This document shows, one piece after another, positions 10,081-18,304 of a DNA stretch of 48,117 bases. The stretch comes from Candidatus Poribacteria bacterium (GTDB lineage: Bacteria; Poribacteria; WGA-4E; GCA-2687025). The stretch covers positions 1 through 48,117 of the forward strand of contig BPJZ01000022.1 of assembly GCA_026004875.1 (NCBI GenBank). The letters are read 5' to 3'. The notes under the pieces are model-generated. The model ran no database searches, was not told where the DNA came from, and saw only the letters and a program-made list of their open reading frames with translations. Position 1 is the stretch's first letter. The number at the start of each line of letters is the position of its first letter. A program made the position numbers and the translations under genes.

Positions 10081-11022
10081 TCAGCGCACCCGTCGGACCC
10101 CCGCCTCGGCGACCGGCACGGCTCTGGGCGAGAGCACCTCCTCCACTCCAAAAACCTGAAGCGATTGGGGATCGGAGCTCCGCTCGACTGCGTTCGGCGG
10201 AGCGCCGTTGTTCCCCTGGATGAAGTTCTCGATCAATCGTCCGCCGTCCAGAACGGCGAAGCCACCGTTCCGGATGAAGTTGTTCTCTCGAATCTCCGGC
10301 GAGGCCGCCCCCCGCACCAGAACGCCGTGCTCCCGCTGATTGGCGAACAGATTGCGAGCAATGGTCGGCCGGGCGCCGTCTTCGCATACCACGCCGTAAA
10401 CGTTCCCCAAGAACGTGTTGTTGAGAATCTGAGGCGACGCCTGCCCAACAACCCGAATTCCGACCACGTTCAGGCGAAATTCACAGTCCTCCACCGTCGG
10501 CGAAGCATCTTCGAGGGTCAACGCCGTGCCAGAGTTCTGCAAAAATTCCGAGAAGGAGAAGACCATCCCATCGCTCCGACAGAGAACCTGCGCCCCGGCC
10601 TGAAACCGTGCCTCGTGAATGCGACCGGAAGCCGTCGGTGCGAGGATCAACCCCTGCCACTCCCGAAGCTCCGGCGTTCCGGTGAAAAGAACCGGCTCCT
10701 GAAAGTCGCCTTGCACGTACAGCATCCCGTGAACGATCAACCGGCCAGGATTTTCTGCGCCGCCGGAGAACTGAACGTGAGACCCCCGCTCAATGGTCAA
10801 CGTTGCTCCCTGGGGCACCCGTACGGCGCCCCGAACTACGATCGTTCCCGCCCAGATTTCGCTCCCACTGAGATCGCCGCTCCGCAAAACCGGTTCTTCG
10901 GGAGTGCCACGGATCAGGAGGGCCGGCGGGCCGCTGACGCTCCCGCACCCCAGCGCCGTCCAGCCGACCCACACCATCGCCAGGGAGAGGAGAACCCTCC
11001 AACAACCCCGGTGGTTCGGCAT
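10081..11022 (-). CDS. Right-handed beta-helix lipoprotein (NosD/parallel beta-helix type)
   Basis: The ATG at 11022 is followed by a signal sequence ending in a lipobox (WTALGCGS, about residue 26), so the protein is predicted to be lipid-anchored outside the cytoplasm. The remainder is a ladder of roughly 22-residue beta-helix coils rich in N, G and V: GTALTLEDASPTVEDCEF, GIRVVGQASPQILNNTF, GVVCEDGARPTIARNLF, GVLVRGAASPEIRENNF. Such folds occur in polysaccharide-binding or -cleaving proteins, but no catalytic triad is apparent. It lies 29 bases after the sugar isomerase and 20 before the acyl-CoA ligase in one reverse-strand run. Binding or surface role is an inference. Confidence 0.8.
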   Translation of the reverse strand: MPNHRGCWRVLLSLAMVWVGWTALGCGSVSGPPALLIRGTPEEPVLRSGDLSGSEIWAGTIVVRGAVRVPQGATLTIERGSHVQFSGGAENPGRLIVHGMLYVQGDFQEPVLFTGTPELREWQGLILAPTASGRIHEARFQAGAQVLCRSDGMVFSFSEFLQNSGTALTLEDASPTVEDCEFRLNVVGIRVVGQASPQILNNTFLGNVYGVVCEDGARPTIARNLFANQREHGVLVRGAASPEIRENNFIRNGGFAVLDGGRLIENFIQGNNGAPPNAVERSSDPQSLQVFGVEEVLSPRAVPVAEAGVRRVR

Positions 11023-11051
11023 CCGCCCCTCCCTTCCCGAGCGCTAAGGGA

Positions 11052-11813
11052 TCAACGGGCCACCTTGCCCATCTTCCGCAGATTGTCCAAGCTGAGAGCG
11101 ATCGCCTCCAACGGCGTCCGACGAGAACAACGATCCTGCTCGACCAGGTACCACTGAACCCCGGCGGCCTCTGCAGCGTCAAAGATCCTCGGCCAGTCCA
11201 GCACCCCTTCGCCGATCTCGGCGAAGTCTCCGTCGGCCGCCATATCCTTGATATGCAACAACGGCACCCGACCGGCGTACTTCCGAATGTACTCGGCCGG
11301 GTCCTCCCCTCCGTGCTGAATCCAATAGGTATCCAACTCCGCCTGAAGGTAGCGCGGATCGGAACTCTCATAGAGGAGGTCCAGACCGTACTTCCCTTCA
11401 AACCGCTGAAACTCGAACGAATGGTTGTGATAACAAAGCACCAAGCTGTGCTGAGCCAACCGCTCACCGATCCGGGTCATGATCTCGCCCAGCCGCCGCC
11501 AGTCGTCCGCCGACCTCCGCCGCGGCTCGGCGAGATAAGGGATCGTCACAAAACGGGCGCCGATCTCCTGAGACAGCTCGACAACCCGGTTCAGGTCCGA
11601 CTCCAGCTGCTCTAAGGGAACATGCCCGCCGGGCGTCTTCAGGTTCAGCTGCTCCAACAACTGACGATACTCCCGAGGACTAAGGCCCCCGCCGGGCAAC
11701 CCCTCGACCCCTTCGTAGCCGATCTCCGCAACGCGCCGAAGAGTTCCTACAAAATCTCGCGTGAGGTCTTCCCGAACCGTATAGGTCTGAAGACCGACTG
11801 GAATATGAGCCAT
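11052..11813 (-). CDS. Sugar phosphate isomerase/epimerase family TIM-barrel protein
   Basis: A protein of 253 residues of the xylose-isomerase-like (AP endonuclease 2 fold) superfamily. The ATG at 11813 (MAHIPVGLQTYTVRE) lies after GGGAGGAGC; the longer frame upstream lacks such a site. Family signatures: IGYEGVEGLPGG, GARFVTIPYLAE, LCYHNHSFEF, AELDTYWIQHGG, PLLHIKDM, WYLVEQD, with Glu, Asp and His residues placed as in the metal-binding centre. Members interconvert ketoses or inositol derivatives; substrate unknown. First gene of the reverse run that continues to nth. A palindrome lies about 27 bases upstream. Confidence 0.85.
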   Translation of the reverse strand: MAHIPVGLQTYTVREDLTRDFVGTLRRVAEIGYEGVEGLPGGGLSPREYRQLLEQLNLKTPGGHVPLEQLESDLNRVVELSQEIGARFVTIPYLAEPRRRSADDWRRLGEIMTRIGERLAQHSLVLCYHNHSFEFQRFEGKYGLDLLYESSDPRYLQAELDTYWIQHGGEDPAEYIRKYAGRVPLLHIKDMAADGDFAEIGEGVLDWPRIFDAAEAAGVQWYLVEQDRCSRRTPLEAIALSLDNLRKMGKVAR

Positions 11814-11839
11814 CGTTGAGCGTGCTCCTCCCCAAAGGA

Positions 11840-11866
11840 CGCGAAACGTTCGCGGAAATATAACAC
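11840..11866 (-). promoter_or_regulatory. Operator-like palindrome next to a -10-like element
   Basis: On the reverse strand the order is GTGTTATATTTC, then CGCGAACGTTTCGCG (11840-11854), then the ribosome binding site of the isomerase gene. The palindrome has 6-bp arms (CGCGAA/TTCGCG) around a 3-base centre, and its AACGTT core resembles LacI/PurR-type operators. The TATATT just upstream could be a -10 box, which would put the palindrome on the transcription start, a classic repressor position. No regulator gene is nearby. The reading is inferential. Confidence 0.45.
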
Positions 11867-12124
11867 GCCCTGGAGACCAAGGCAACCGCCGCACCCGCCG
11901 GTGCCGTCTCCCCGCCGGCCGGACCGAAAGCCCGAACGAGTGCCTGTCAGAAAATCTTCAAGAAGGCTACAAACCGCCCGCGTCCTTGTCCCTTCCCAAG
12001 GCGACCGCTAAAAACGTGCTGAAACCAGGAAACCCGACACGGTCCAGTACCCAGGGAGACCCCTCCGGAGGAGCCGGCACCCGGAGGCGTCGGTAGTACC
12101 CGCCTTGGAGAGAGGAAGGAAACG
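11867..12124. other. Intergenic region without a recognised gene
   Basis: Together with the operator-like site this is the largest gap in the window (about 310 bases, between divergent genes). No RNA gene or reading frame with family resemblance was seen. It contains a 10-bp palindrome CCTCCGGAGG at 12062-12071 and, just ahead of the FG-GAP gene, a purine-rich ribosome binding site (GAGAGAGGAAGGAAACG). Confidence 0.5.
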
Positions 12125-13276
12125 ATGTACGCTCGCCAGAAGACCCGAGCGCTATGGAGCGCGGCGATCGTTGTTCTGCTGGGAACTCTTAACGTTGGAA
12201 TTGCTCAAAGAGGCGAGGGAACAATGGGAGTCCGATTTCGCCATCAGGTCATTGACCCGAACCCTCCCGGTGCTCAGATGGACATCACCCTCCTCGCTGA
12301 CATAGACGGCGACGGGCGCACCGACATCGTGATCGGCTCCAAGGCCGGGGAGGTCAACCTGTGGTGGTACAAAAACCCCTCCTGGGAACGGTACCCGATG
12401 GCCGTCGCGCCGAACCTCGAGGCGGGCGGCGTCGTCCTGGACATCAACCGAGATGGACGACCCGACATCGTCGCCGGGATGCAGTACGGAGGACGGGAGC
12501 TTTACTGGTTCGAAAATCCGCCCGATCCGACCAAGCGCTGGACCAAGCGGATCATCGAAAACCGATTTCAGAAGTACCACGATCAGACCGCCGGGGACCT
12601 GGACGGCGACGGCGAGCTAGAGATTCTGTTCGCCTCTCAGCAAAGCGGCGTGATCGCCTACTACGACATCCCCTCGGACCCGACGCGCTCCCCCTGGCCG
12701 GAGGACCACTGTCACATCCTCGCCGACGACATGCCCAACATTGAAGGGTTGGTGATCGCCGACTTGGACGACGACGGGGTCGCCGAGGCGATCGCCGGCC
12801 CGAACCTGTTCCGCCGCGGTCGGGGCGGCCGATGGACGCGCACCCCACTGCTGGACGGCTGGGTGATGACCCGCGTGGCCGTCGGCGACCTAGACGCGGA
12901 CGGGGAGCTGGAGATCGTCCTCAGCGAGGGGGAAAGCGAACCGGGGCGACTGGGGATATACAAACTCTCGACGGGCGAGCTCCGAATCCTCAACGAAGGG
13001 CTCTTCCACCCGCATAGCTTGGAGGTGCAGGACTTCACCGGAGACGGGCGACTGGATATCTTCGTCGGTGAGATGGGGCTAGGAAAGAACCTTCACCCAC
13101 GTCTGATCCTCTATCGGAACTTGGGGGACGAGTTCGAGGAGATCGTTTTTCACGAGGGCACGCCCGTGCATGAGGCCAAGGCCGCCGATCTGAACGGCGA
13201 TGGCAAACCGGAGATCGTCGGGAAGCCGTACCATCCAGAACGCCATGTGGATATCTGGTGGAACGAAACTCCCTAA
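12125..13276 (+). CDS. Secreted FG-GAP/VCBS repeat beta-propeller protein
   Basis: A 383-residue protein with a signal peptide (hydrophobic AAIVVLLGTLNVGIAQ). It then carries at least six FG-GAP-like repeats, each with a calcium-binding-type D-x-D-x-D-G loop: ADIDGDGRTDIVIG, LDINRDGRPDIVAG, GDLDGDGELEILFA, ADLDDDGVAEAIAG, GDLDADGELEIVLS, QDFTGDGRLDIFVG, ADLNGDGKPEIVGK. It ends with a typical IWWNETP. The fold is an integrin-like propeller, likely periplasmic or surface-exposed and carbohydrate- or protein-binding. A similar protein is at 21899. Its 3' end is only 14 bases from that of flgL. Confidence 0.88.
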   Translation: MYARQKTRALWSAAIVVLLGTLNVGIAQRGEGTMGVRFRHQVIDPNPPGAQMDITLLADIDGDGRTDIVIGSKAGEVNLWWYKNPSWERYPMAVAPNLEAGGVVLDINRDGRPDIVAGMQYGGRELYWFENPPDPTKRWTKRIIENRFQKYHDQTAGDLDGDGELEILFASQQSGVIAYYDIPSDPTRSPWPEDHCHILADDMPNIEGLVIADLDDDGVAEAIAGPNLFRRGRGGRWTRTPLLDGWVMTRVAVGDLDADGELEIVLSEGESEPGRLGIYKLSTGELRILNEGLFHPHSLEVQDFTGDGRLDIFVGEMGLGKNLHPRLILYRNLGDEFEEIVFHEGTPVHEAKAADLNGDGKPEIVGKPYHPERHVDIWWNETP

Positions 13277-13290
13277 CCAAGCCGGACCGC

Positions 13291-14220
13291 TTAGCCAAAG
13301 AGGAAATCCAACAAGGTGACCGGCACCATATTGGCCGTAACCCCCAGCGTCGCCTGAAGGGCAATCTGCCGAAGCTGGAGGTCGGAGATCACTTGCGCCA
13401 GGTCGGCATCTTCAAACTGGGAACGGATGTTCTCCACCTCGACCCGTTCGGCGAGCATCTGTTCGCGGATCGTCCCGATCGCCTCTGACTGGGCCCCCAA
13501 TCCGACCCGAACCTGAACGATCCGATCTATCGCCTCGCGAACGGCCTCAACGTGGCCCATCAGAGACTCTTTATTGCCGCTGGCCATTGTGTTCTTTAGC
13601 TCGATGAGACGGACGAAGATTCCGTCCTGAACGGCCGCTTGCCCAGCTTCGTTTGGCTCGGCGGTCTCCTGGAAGAAGATTCCCCGCCCCGGAAAGGTGG
13701 TGCGGACCTCCGGGAGCCCAGGACGGATCCGCCGAACGATCGCCTCGTCGGTGCCCGAGTAGAGGATTTGATCCCCTTCCCGCGAGAAGGGGCGCTCAAG
13801 GACGTTGTCCCCCGCAAAGATAAAGCGCCCGCGGAACTCGGTGTTCGCCAGGTCCAGCAGCTCATCAATCAGCGCGTCCAGCTCGGCGGCTCCCGCCTCC
13901 ATGGCGGAGCGGTTCGCTGTCCCGTCGCTCATTTGAATGCCGATCTCGACGGCCCGGTTGAGTCGATCGGTGAACTGATTGAGGATTCCTTCGGCGGCGT
14001 CTACGTCTATTTGGGCCAGCTCGGCGTTGCTGATGAACTGATCCAACTGAATCCGTCGGGCCCGGTGAAACATCGCCTGTCGAACGGCTGAAGGGTCGTC
14101 GGAGGGCTTGAGCACCCGTCGCCCGGTGGTAATCTGGATCTGCGACTCGGCCACCTCGGCCGAATGGTCGCGGATCGCCTTTTGCAATTGGCTCAATCGG
14201 CCTTGGAGCGTCACGCGCAT
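13291..14220 (-). CDS. flgL: Flagellar hook-associated protein 3
   Basis: FlgL forms the hook-filament junction next to the filament. The N-terminal helical region has RVTLQGRLSQLQKAIRDHS and SQIQITTGRRVLKPSDDPSA, typical of FlgL and flagellin; the centre contains RGRFIFAGDNVLERPF, and the C-terminal helix reads VENIRSQFEDADLAQVISDLQLRQIALQATLG. About 309 residues. The ATG at 14220 gives the canonical MRVT start; a GTG at 14226 sits at a better distance from GGAGGA and cannot be excluded. Last gene of the flagellar run, 28 bases after flgK. Confidence 0.93.
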   Translation of the reverse strand: MRVTLQGRLSQLQKAIRDHSAEVAESQIQITTGRRVLKPSDDPSAVRQAMFHRARRIQLDQFISNAELAQIDVDAAEGILNQFTDRLNRAVEIGIQMSDGTANRSAMEAGAAELDALIDELLDLANTEFRGRFIFAGDNVLERPFSREGDQILYSGTDEAIVRRIRPGLPEVRTTFPGRGIFFQETAEPNEAGQAAVQDGIFVRLIELKNTMASGNKESLMGHVEAVREAIDRIVQVRVGLGAQSEAIGTIREQMLAERVEVENIRSQFEDADLAQVISDLQLRQIALQATLGVTANMVPVTLLDFLFG

Positions 14221-14248
14221 CTGCACGGCCCGTCCTCCTCAGAAGCGC

Positions 14249-15619
14249 TCAGATTCGCTCGATGATCGTTTCCAACAGTTGATCCACCACCTGAATGTAT
14301 CGAGCGGCCGCCTGGAACCCGCGTTGAAAGACCAGCATGTTCGCCGCCTCTTCGTCGAGGGAGACGCCGGAGATCGCCTCTCGGCGGGTTTCCAGCTGCT
14401 GCTTAATCAACTCGCTGGTCCGCTGCTGTTGATCGAGCTCCGCCGACTGCGCTCCGAGAGCGGCGACGAGCTCTCGATAGAAGGCCGGAACGGTCAGGTT
14501 TTCCAGCTCGGGAAGGCGCCGCTCCTGAATCTGGGTCAGCCCTTGAGCCAGCCGTTGCGCCTCCGGAATGCTCAGGTCGCCCAAATTGGGCACCCCCGGC
14601 TGCTCCACATCGGCAGGGCCGCGAACGGCAACGGTCAGGTATAGCGCCGCCTGGGCTCGCTGAGCCGGGTCGGAGGCCGGCTCCAAGAGGGTCCACCCCG
14701 GCAGGACGCCGTTTGCCTGATCGATTAGCTGACGGGCCAAGGTGTGGAGGTCCGCCTCGATGGCAGGAAGCAGCTCGTTCTGAAACCGAGCCAGCCCGTG
14801 AAGCGCCCCGCTGGAGGGATGAACCTCGACCGTCTGTCCGCCCAGCGCAGCGTGCAGACGCAGCCGGCCGTCTTGAGAGGAGGAGACCGAAAGCTCCGCC
14901 GCGCTCGTCGTGGAAGCCAGCGTGATCCCGTTCAGGAGAACGGTCCGCGTTCCGTCCTTGCGCTCCTCCATTCGCACGCCGATCAGCTCGGCGAGCTCTC
15001 GGACTAACTGTTCCTGCCGGTTCTGAATCTCAAAGCGCGCGCTGGCCTCTGGAGTGCGGAGGATCTCAACGTTCAGCTCCCGGACGGCTTGAAGTCTCCG
15101 GTTGACCTCGGTCACCAGTGTCTGGGCGTCCAGGAGGTTCTGCTGTTTGGTTGCGTCCAGTTGTTCGGCCAGGCTGCGAAACGTCCCAGCAACCACCCGC
15201 GCCCGCTCGACCAGCTCCTGACGGATCCCTTGGCTCTCCGGCGTGGCCGCCAGCGATTCAGCAGAGGCGAAGAACCGCTGGAGCGCTGTGTCTAGGCCGG
15301 TGTCGGACGGTTCGTTGATCAGCGACTCCAGAGCGCTCATCAGCTCCGTCTGCTTGGTCAATGAGCCGAACCGACCCTGCTCTTGGAGCAGCAGCCGTTC
15401 GGTGAGGGCGTCCCGCAGGTTCTCCACCTGCGGCATGTTGAGGATCGCTTCAACACTTGGGTCGCTGACCCCCGGCGTCGCTCGTTGGCGCGTGTAGCCA
15501 GGTGTGTTGACGTTTGCGATGTTCTTACCGGTCACCTCCAGCGCCGACTGGTTGGCATTGACCGCACGACGCCCAATCTGGAGGCTGTTGAGCAAACCAA
15601 GACCGTTCAAGATCGCCAT
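14249..15619 (-). CDS. flgK: Flagellar hook-associated protein 1
   Basis: FlgK joins hook and filament. The N-terminus carries the rod/hook signature (LNSLQIGRRAVNANQSALEV, TGKNIANVNTPGYTRQ), followed by a FlgK D1 region rich in coiled coil (residues about 100-230). The C-terminus ISGVSLDEEAANMLVFQRGF and AARYIQVVDQLLETIIERI is the standard C-terminal flg domain. At 456 residues it is at the short end for the family, implying small outer domains. Start at 15619 follows CAGGAGAACGGAACC. A 123-bp gap separates it from flgN, the widest inside the flagellar run; no clear promoter was found there. Confidence 0.95.
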   Translation of the reverse strand: MAILNGLGLLNSLQIGRRAVNANQSALEVTGKNIANVNTPGYTRQRATPGVSDPSVEAILNMPQVENLRDALTERLLLQEQGRFGSLTKQTELMSALESLINEPSDTGLDTALQRFFASAESLAATPESQGIRQELVERARVVAGTFRSLAEQLDATKQQNLLDAQTLVTEVNRRLQAVRELNVEILRTPEASARFEIQNRQEQLVRELAELIGVRMEERKDGTRTVLLNGITLASTTSAAELSVSSSQDGRLRLHAALGGQTVEVHPSSGALHGLARFQNELLPAIEADLHTLARQLIDQANGVLPGWTLLEPASDPAQRAQAALYLTVAVRGPADVEQPGVPNLGDLSIPEAQRLAQGLTQIQERRLPELENLTVPAFYRELVAALGAQSAELDQQQRTSELIKQQLETRREAISGVSLDEEAANMLVFQRGFQAAARYIQVVDQLLETIIERI

Positions 15620-15742
15620 GGGTTCCGTTCTCCTGTTCTCTGAGGCCCCTGCGCTGCCGCCACAACGAACGGGCCAATGGGTTCCCTCGAAGCCCCATGG
15701 ACGAAACGACGCTCAAAAGCAACGATGCAAATCAAAGAGCTC

Positions 15743-16288
15743 TCAAACCGTCCGATCGAAGATCGTTGGCCCCTCGCCGGCACGACCGCCCAGGTGGCTG
15801 TAGGTGTCCGGCTCCAGACCGAGAGCCATCTCCGCAAACCTCAACGAGCGCTGGATCAACGCCTTGTTCTGCCGATTGAGCTGCTGAGCCCGGACGGCTG
15901 CCGTTTGGAGGTGTCGGTGAATCTCCGCAATCCGGGATGCGAACGGCTCTGGAACGTAGCGGTGCCACTCGGCCAGTCGCGATCGGGGGAGCTCCGGAAA
16001 GTACGGCGCCAGGCGTCGGACCAGTCGCACGCGGAACTGCTCCGTCCGGGAGAGCTGCCCGGAGATGGCCTCCAGCTCCTGACCGGCCGACAACATCGCC
16101 GGAATGTCGTCCCGGAGCAAGTGCTTTTGCACCTCCTGGGCCTGGGCGGCCAGCTCCTGGGTCAGAACCGACTCCAGTTCGAGAATTTCGATCAGCTGTT
16201 TGAGGCTCTCGCCGACCACCTGTCCCGCGGTCAGAGGCGGCGGGGACGACGCGTTGGATTGTCGGCTGCTAGAAGAAGGGGACGCCAT
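15743..16288 (-). CDS. flgN: FlgN-like flagellar export chaperone
   Basis: A 181-residue helical protein. After a low-complexity Ser/Pro N-terminus, residues about 15-130 match the FlgN pattern: LTAGQVVGESLKQLIEILEL, ESVLTQELAAQAQEVQKHLL, and later RAQQLNRQNKALIQRSLRF. FlgN binds FlgK and FlgL and pilots them to the export gate, and the gene sits directly before flgK. The ATG at 16288 is preferred because GAGGTGAGG lies 8 bases before it; a GTG at 16303 overlaps that same site. Confidence 0.8.
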   Translation of the reverse strand: MASPSSSSRQSNASSPPPLTAGQVVGESLKQLIEILELESVLTQELAAQAQEVQKHLLRDDIPAMLSAGQELEAISGQLSRTEQFRVRLVRRLAPYFPELPRSRLAEWHRYVPEPFASRIAEIHRHLQTAAVRAQQLNRQNKALIQRSLRFAEMALGLEPDTYSHLGGRAGEGPTIFDRTV

Positions 16289-16342
16289 CGATCGGTTCCT
16301 CACCTCGACAGATGTTCGCTCAAAAGGGGCAACCCGTCGGCC

Positions 16343-16645
16343 TCACTCCGAGTCGAGCAGCCGATCGGCTAGAGGTTCCGGGTCGATCCGATAGACGCCG
16401 TTCAGGAGCTTCTGCCGGACGGCCTCGATCCGGTCCTCGCGGATCTCAGGCAGCCGTCGGAGATGCTCCTTGAGCCGGGCAAAAAGCTGCGCCTCCGGTG
16501 AGACGTGAACCTCTACCTCGGGCCCGGAGTCTCCGGAATCGGTAGGAACGGGAGGGGTCTTCCCCCGGTACTCCACGGCCCGCGTGCGAACGTCACTGTA
16601 CGAGGTGCGGATCTGTTTCCGATCAACGATCATCTTGCGGTCCAT
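16343..16645 (-). CDS. flgM: Anti-sigma-28 factor FlgM
   Basis: A 100-residue protein with the FlgM layout: a disordered, charged N-terminal half and a C-terminal sigma-binding segment (IREDRIEAVRQKLLNGVYRI, DPEPLADRLLDSE). FlgM holds FliA inactive until it is exported through the finished hook. The ATG at 16645 follows GAAAGGATG. Position before flgN and flgK is the common bacterial arrangement and implies that late flagellar genes elsewhere use sigma-28. Confidence 0.85.
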   Translation of the reverse strand: MDRKMIVDRKQIRTSYSDVRTRAVEYRGKTPPVPTDSGDSGPEVEVHVSPEAQLFARLKEHLRRLPEIREDRIEAVRQKLLNGVYRIDPEPLADRLLDSE

Positions 16646-16707
16646 TCGTTCATCCTTTCTATCGGAACGGGCCGAACTCCGCTTGACTCCAAGGCCAACC
16701 GCCCGCT

Positions 16708-17100
16708 TTATCGCTCTTGGAGCTGAGCACCGCTGAGCGCCGCTTGATAGGCTCGGCGTCCCTGCTCCTGTCGGAGCACCTCGGCATAGAGCCGTTCAGC
16801 GATGCCGATCCCCCCGCCGGCGGCCAACGCGTCGCTGAGCCGCTCGTCAAACATCTGTTCGTACATCTGCGAGGCGAAAGAGTTGCCCAACAGGCCGCTT
16901 TTAGAGACCGAACGGCGCATCGCCTGGACCAGGATTTGCATCAGCAGCCCCTCGAACCCCCGCGCCGCTTCCTGAGCCTGCATCCGTTCAGAACGAGGAA
17001 GCGTCCGTTCCACCGCCCGAAGGGCCGGATCGCTCACCCGAATCGGGCGAAAGCGGCCGCCGGGAAGTCCGTTCCAAAGCTGCCCACCGGAAACCAGCAT
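16708..17100 (-). CDS. flgJ: Rod-binding protein FlgJ, N-terminal domain only
   Basis: 130 residues containing the rod-binding domain: AARGFEGLLMQILVQAMRRS, LGNSFASQMYEQMFDERLSD, GIGIAERLYAEVL. The C-terminal muramidase domain found in enteric FlgJ is absent, as in many non-proteobacteria, so peptidoglycan must be opened by another enzyme. Start at 17100 after GATAGGAGGC. It directly follows flgI, with a 13-base gap. Confidence 0.88.
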   Translation of the reverse strand: MLVSGGQLWNGLPGGRFRPIRVSDPALRAVERTLPRSERMQAQEAARGFEGLLMQILVQAMRRSVSKSGLLGNSFASQMYEQMFDERLSDALAAGGGIGIAERLYAEVLRQEQGRRAYQAALSGAQLQER

Positions 17101-17113
17101 CGCCAGAAGCCTC

Positions 17114-18295
17114 CTATCGGATCTCTAGCTCCGCCTGGAGCGCCCCCGCCTCTTTGATCAACTGAAGGATCGTAATCAAGTCCCGCGGGGCGACTCCCAG
17201 AGCGTTCAGACCCTGAACCAGCTCGTTGAGCGTTGTGCCCTCCGGCAACAACTGCATCGGACCCCCTTCGGTCAGCGCCGGGCCGGGCTGCGTGACGGTG
17301 ATCTCCGCCTCGGGAACGACCACCGTCCTCCCGCCGGAGAACGGCGCCGGCTGAGAGATGATCGGTCGAGTCACCACCTGCACAGAAAGGTTCTGATGAG
17401 TGACGGCGATCGAGGAGATCCGCACGTTTTGACCGATGACAACCGTTCCGGTGCGTTCGTCCACAACCACCTTCGCCCGCTGGTCGGGCGTCACCTCGAG
17501 CGCCTCAAGGTTGCTGATAAAGGAGACCAAGTCTGCACCGCTGGGGACGACCACCCGCACGGTTGCGGCGTCTAGCGCCAAAGCGGTCCCTGCCCCTAAC
17601 TGGGCGTTGATGACGGCGGCCATCCGGGCCGCCGTGGTGAAGTCCGGATGGCGCAGACCATAAAGCAACACCTCCGGGGCATTTGTCGGGTCGGCAGCCG
17701 CCGGATCGGGAACGGTAATTGTCGGGTCGCCGACGCTCTGGAGCAGCTGAGCACCGTTAGGAACTCGCCCAGTGGCAACGTAGTTCCGTCGGAACCGGCT
17801 TCCCGCCGCCTCGACCAGGACCCCACCGGTGGCAACCGGCCCCTGAGCCGTCGCGACGACGTTCCCATTCACGTCCATCAGGTTGGTCAACAGCAGCGTT
17901 CCCCCCTCTAGGCTCCGCGCGTCTCCGATCGCACTGACCAGCACGTCCACGCGGCTTCCGGCCCGGAGAAACGAGGAGACCTCAGCGGTCACCAGTACCG
18001 AGGCGACGTTCTCCGTCCGAAGCTGGGTCCTAGGGTCGTCCACCGTGATCCCCATGTTGCGCAGGACGTTCTCCAGAGACTGCTGGGTCACGCCGACGCT
18101 GGTCGTTCGATCGCCGGTTCCGTTCAGGCCGACGACCAGCCCGTAGCCGAACAGCTGAGCCTTTGTCATCCCCTGAATCGTAGCAATATCTTTGATCCGA
18201 GCTGCGGAGGCCGACGGCACCGTCCCCCCAAGCAGTCCCCAGGAGACGATCAACGCGACGCTTAACCGCAAGAGCTTGTGACTTCCTCTCCGCAT
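17114..18295 (-). CDS. flgI: Flagellar P-ring protein FlgI
   Basis: 393 residues with a signal peptide (LIVSWGLLGGTVPSASA). Family motifs: RIKDIATIQGMTKAQLFGYG, LVVGLNGTGDRT, LRNMGITVDDPRTQLRTENV, VLVTAEVSSFLRAGSRVDV, GTVVIGQNVRISSIAVTHQN, and the C-terminal LPEGTTLNELVQGLNALGV. FlgI forms the periplasmic P-ring bushing around the rod. Start at 18295 after TAGGAGCGAGCG, 9 bases after flgH. The pairing with flgH is direct evidence for a diderm flagellum. Confidence 0.96.
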   Translation of the reverse strand: MRRGSHKLLRLSVALIVSWGLLGGTVPSASAARIKDIATIQGMTKAQLFGYGLVVGLNGTGDRTTSVGVTQQSLENVLRNMGITVDDPRTQLRTENVASVLVTAEVSSFLRAGSRVDVLVSAIGDARSLEGGTLLLTNLMDVNGNVVATAQGPVATGGVLVEAAGSRFRRNYVATGRVPNGAQLLQSVGDPTITVPDPAAADPTNAPEVLLYGLRHPDFTTAARMAAVINAQLGAGTALALDAATVRVVVPSGADLVSFISNLEALEVTPDQRAKVVVDERTGTVVIGQNVRISSIAVTHQNLSVQVVTRPIISQPAPFSGGRTVVVPEAEITVTQPGPALTEGGPMQLLPEGTTLNELVQGLNALGVAPRDLITILQLIKEAGALQAELEIR

Positions 18296-18304
18296 CGCTC
18301 GCTC

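Noticed and set aside
10061..10387. Longer N-terminus of the acyl-CoA ligase
   Set aside because: The extra residues are low-complexity, overlap the lipoprotein gene antiparallel to nothing needed, and the ATG at 10060 has a strong ribosome site and the family N-terminus.
16646..16690. Sigma-28-like promoter before flgM (TCAAG, 16 bases, TCCGATAG on the reverse strand)
   Set aside because: The -10 element would lie so close to the ATG that the leader would be only about ten bases and would destroy the ribosome site; spacing and -35 are also off consensus.
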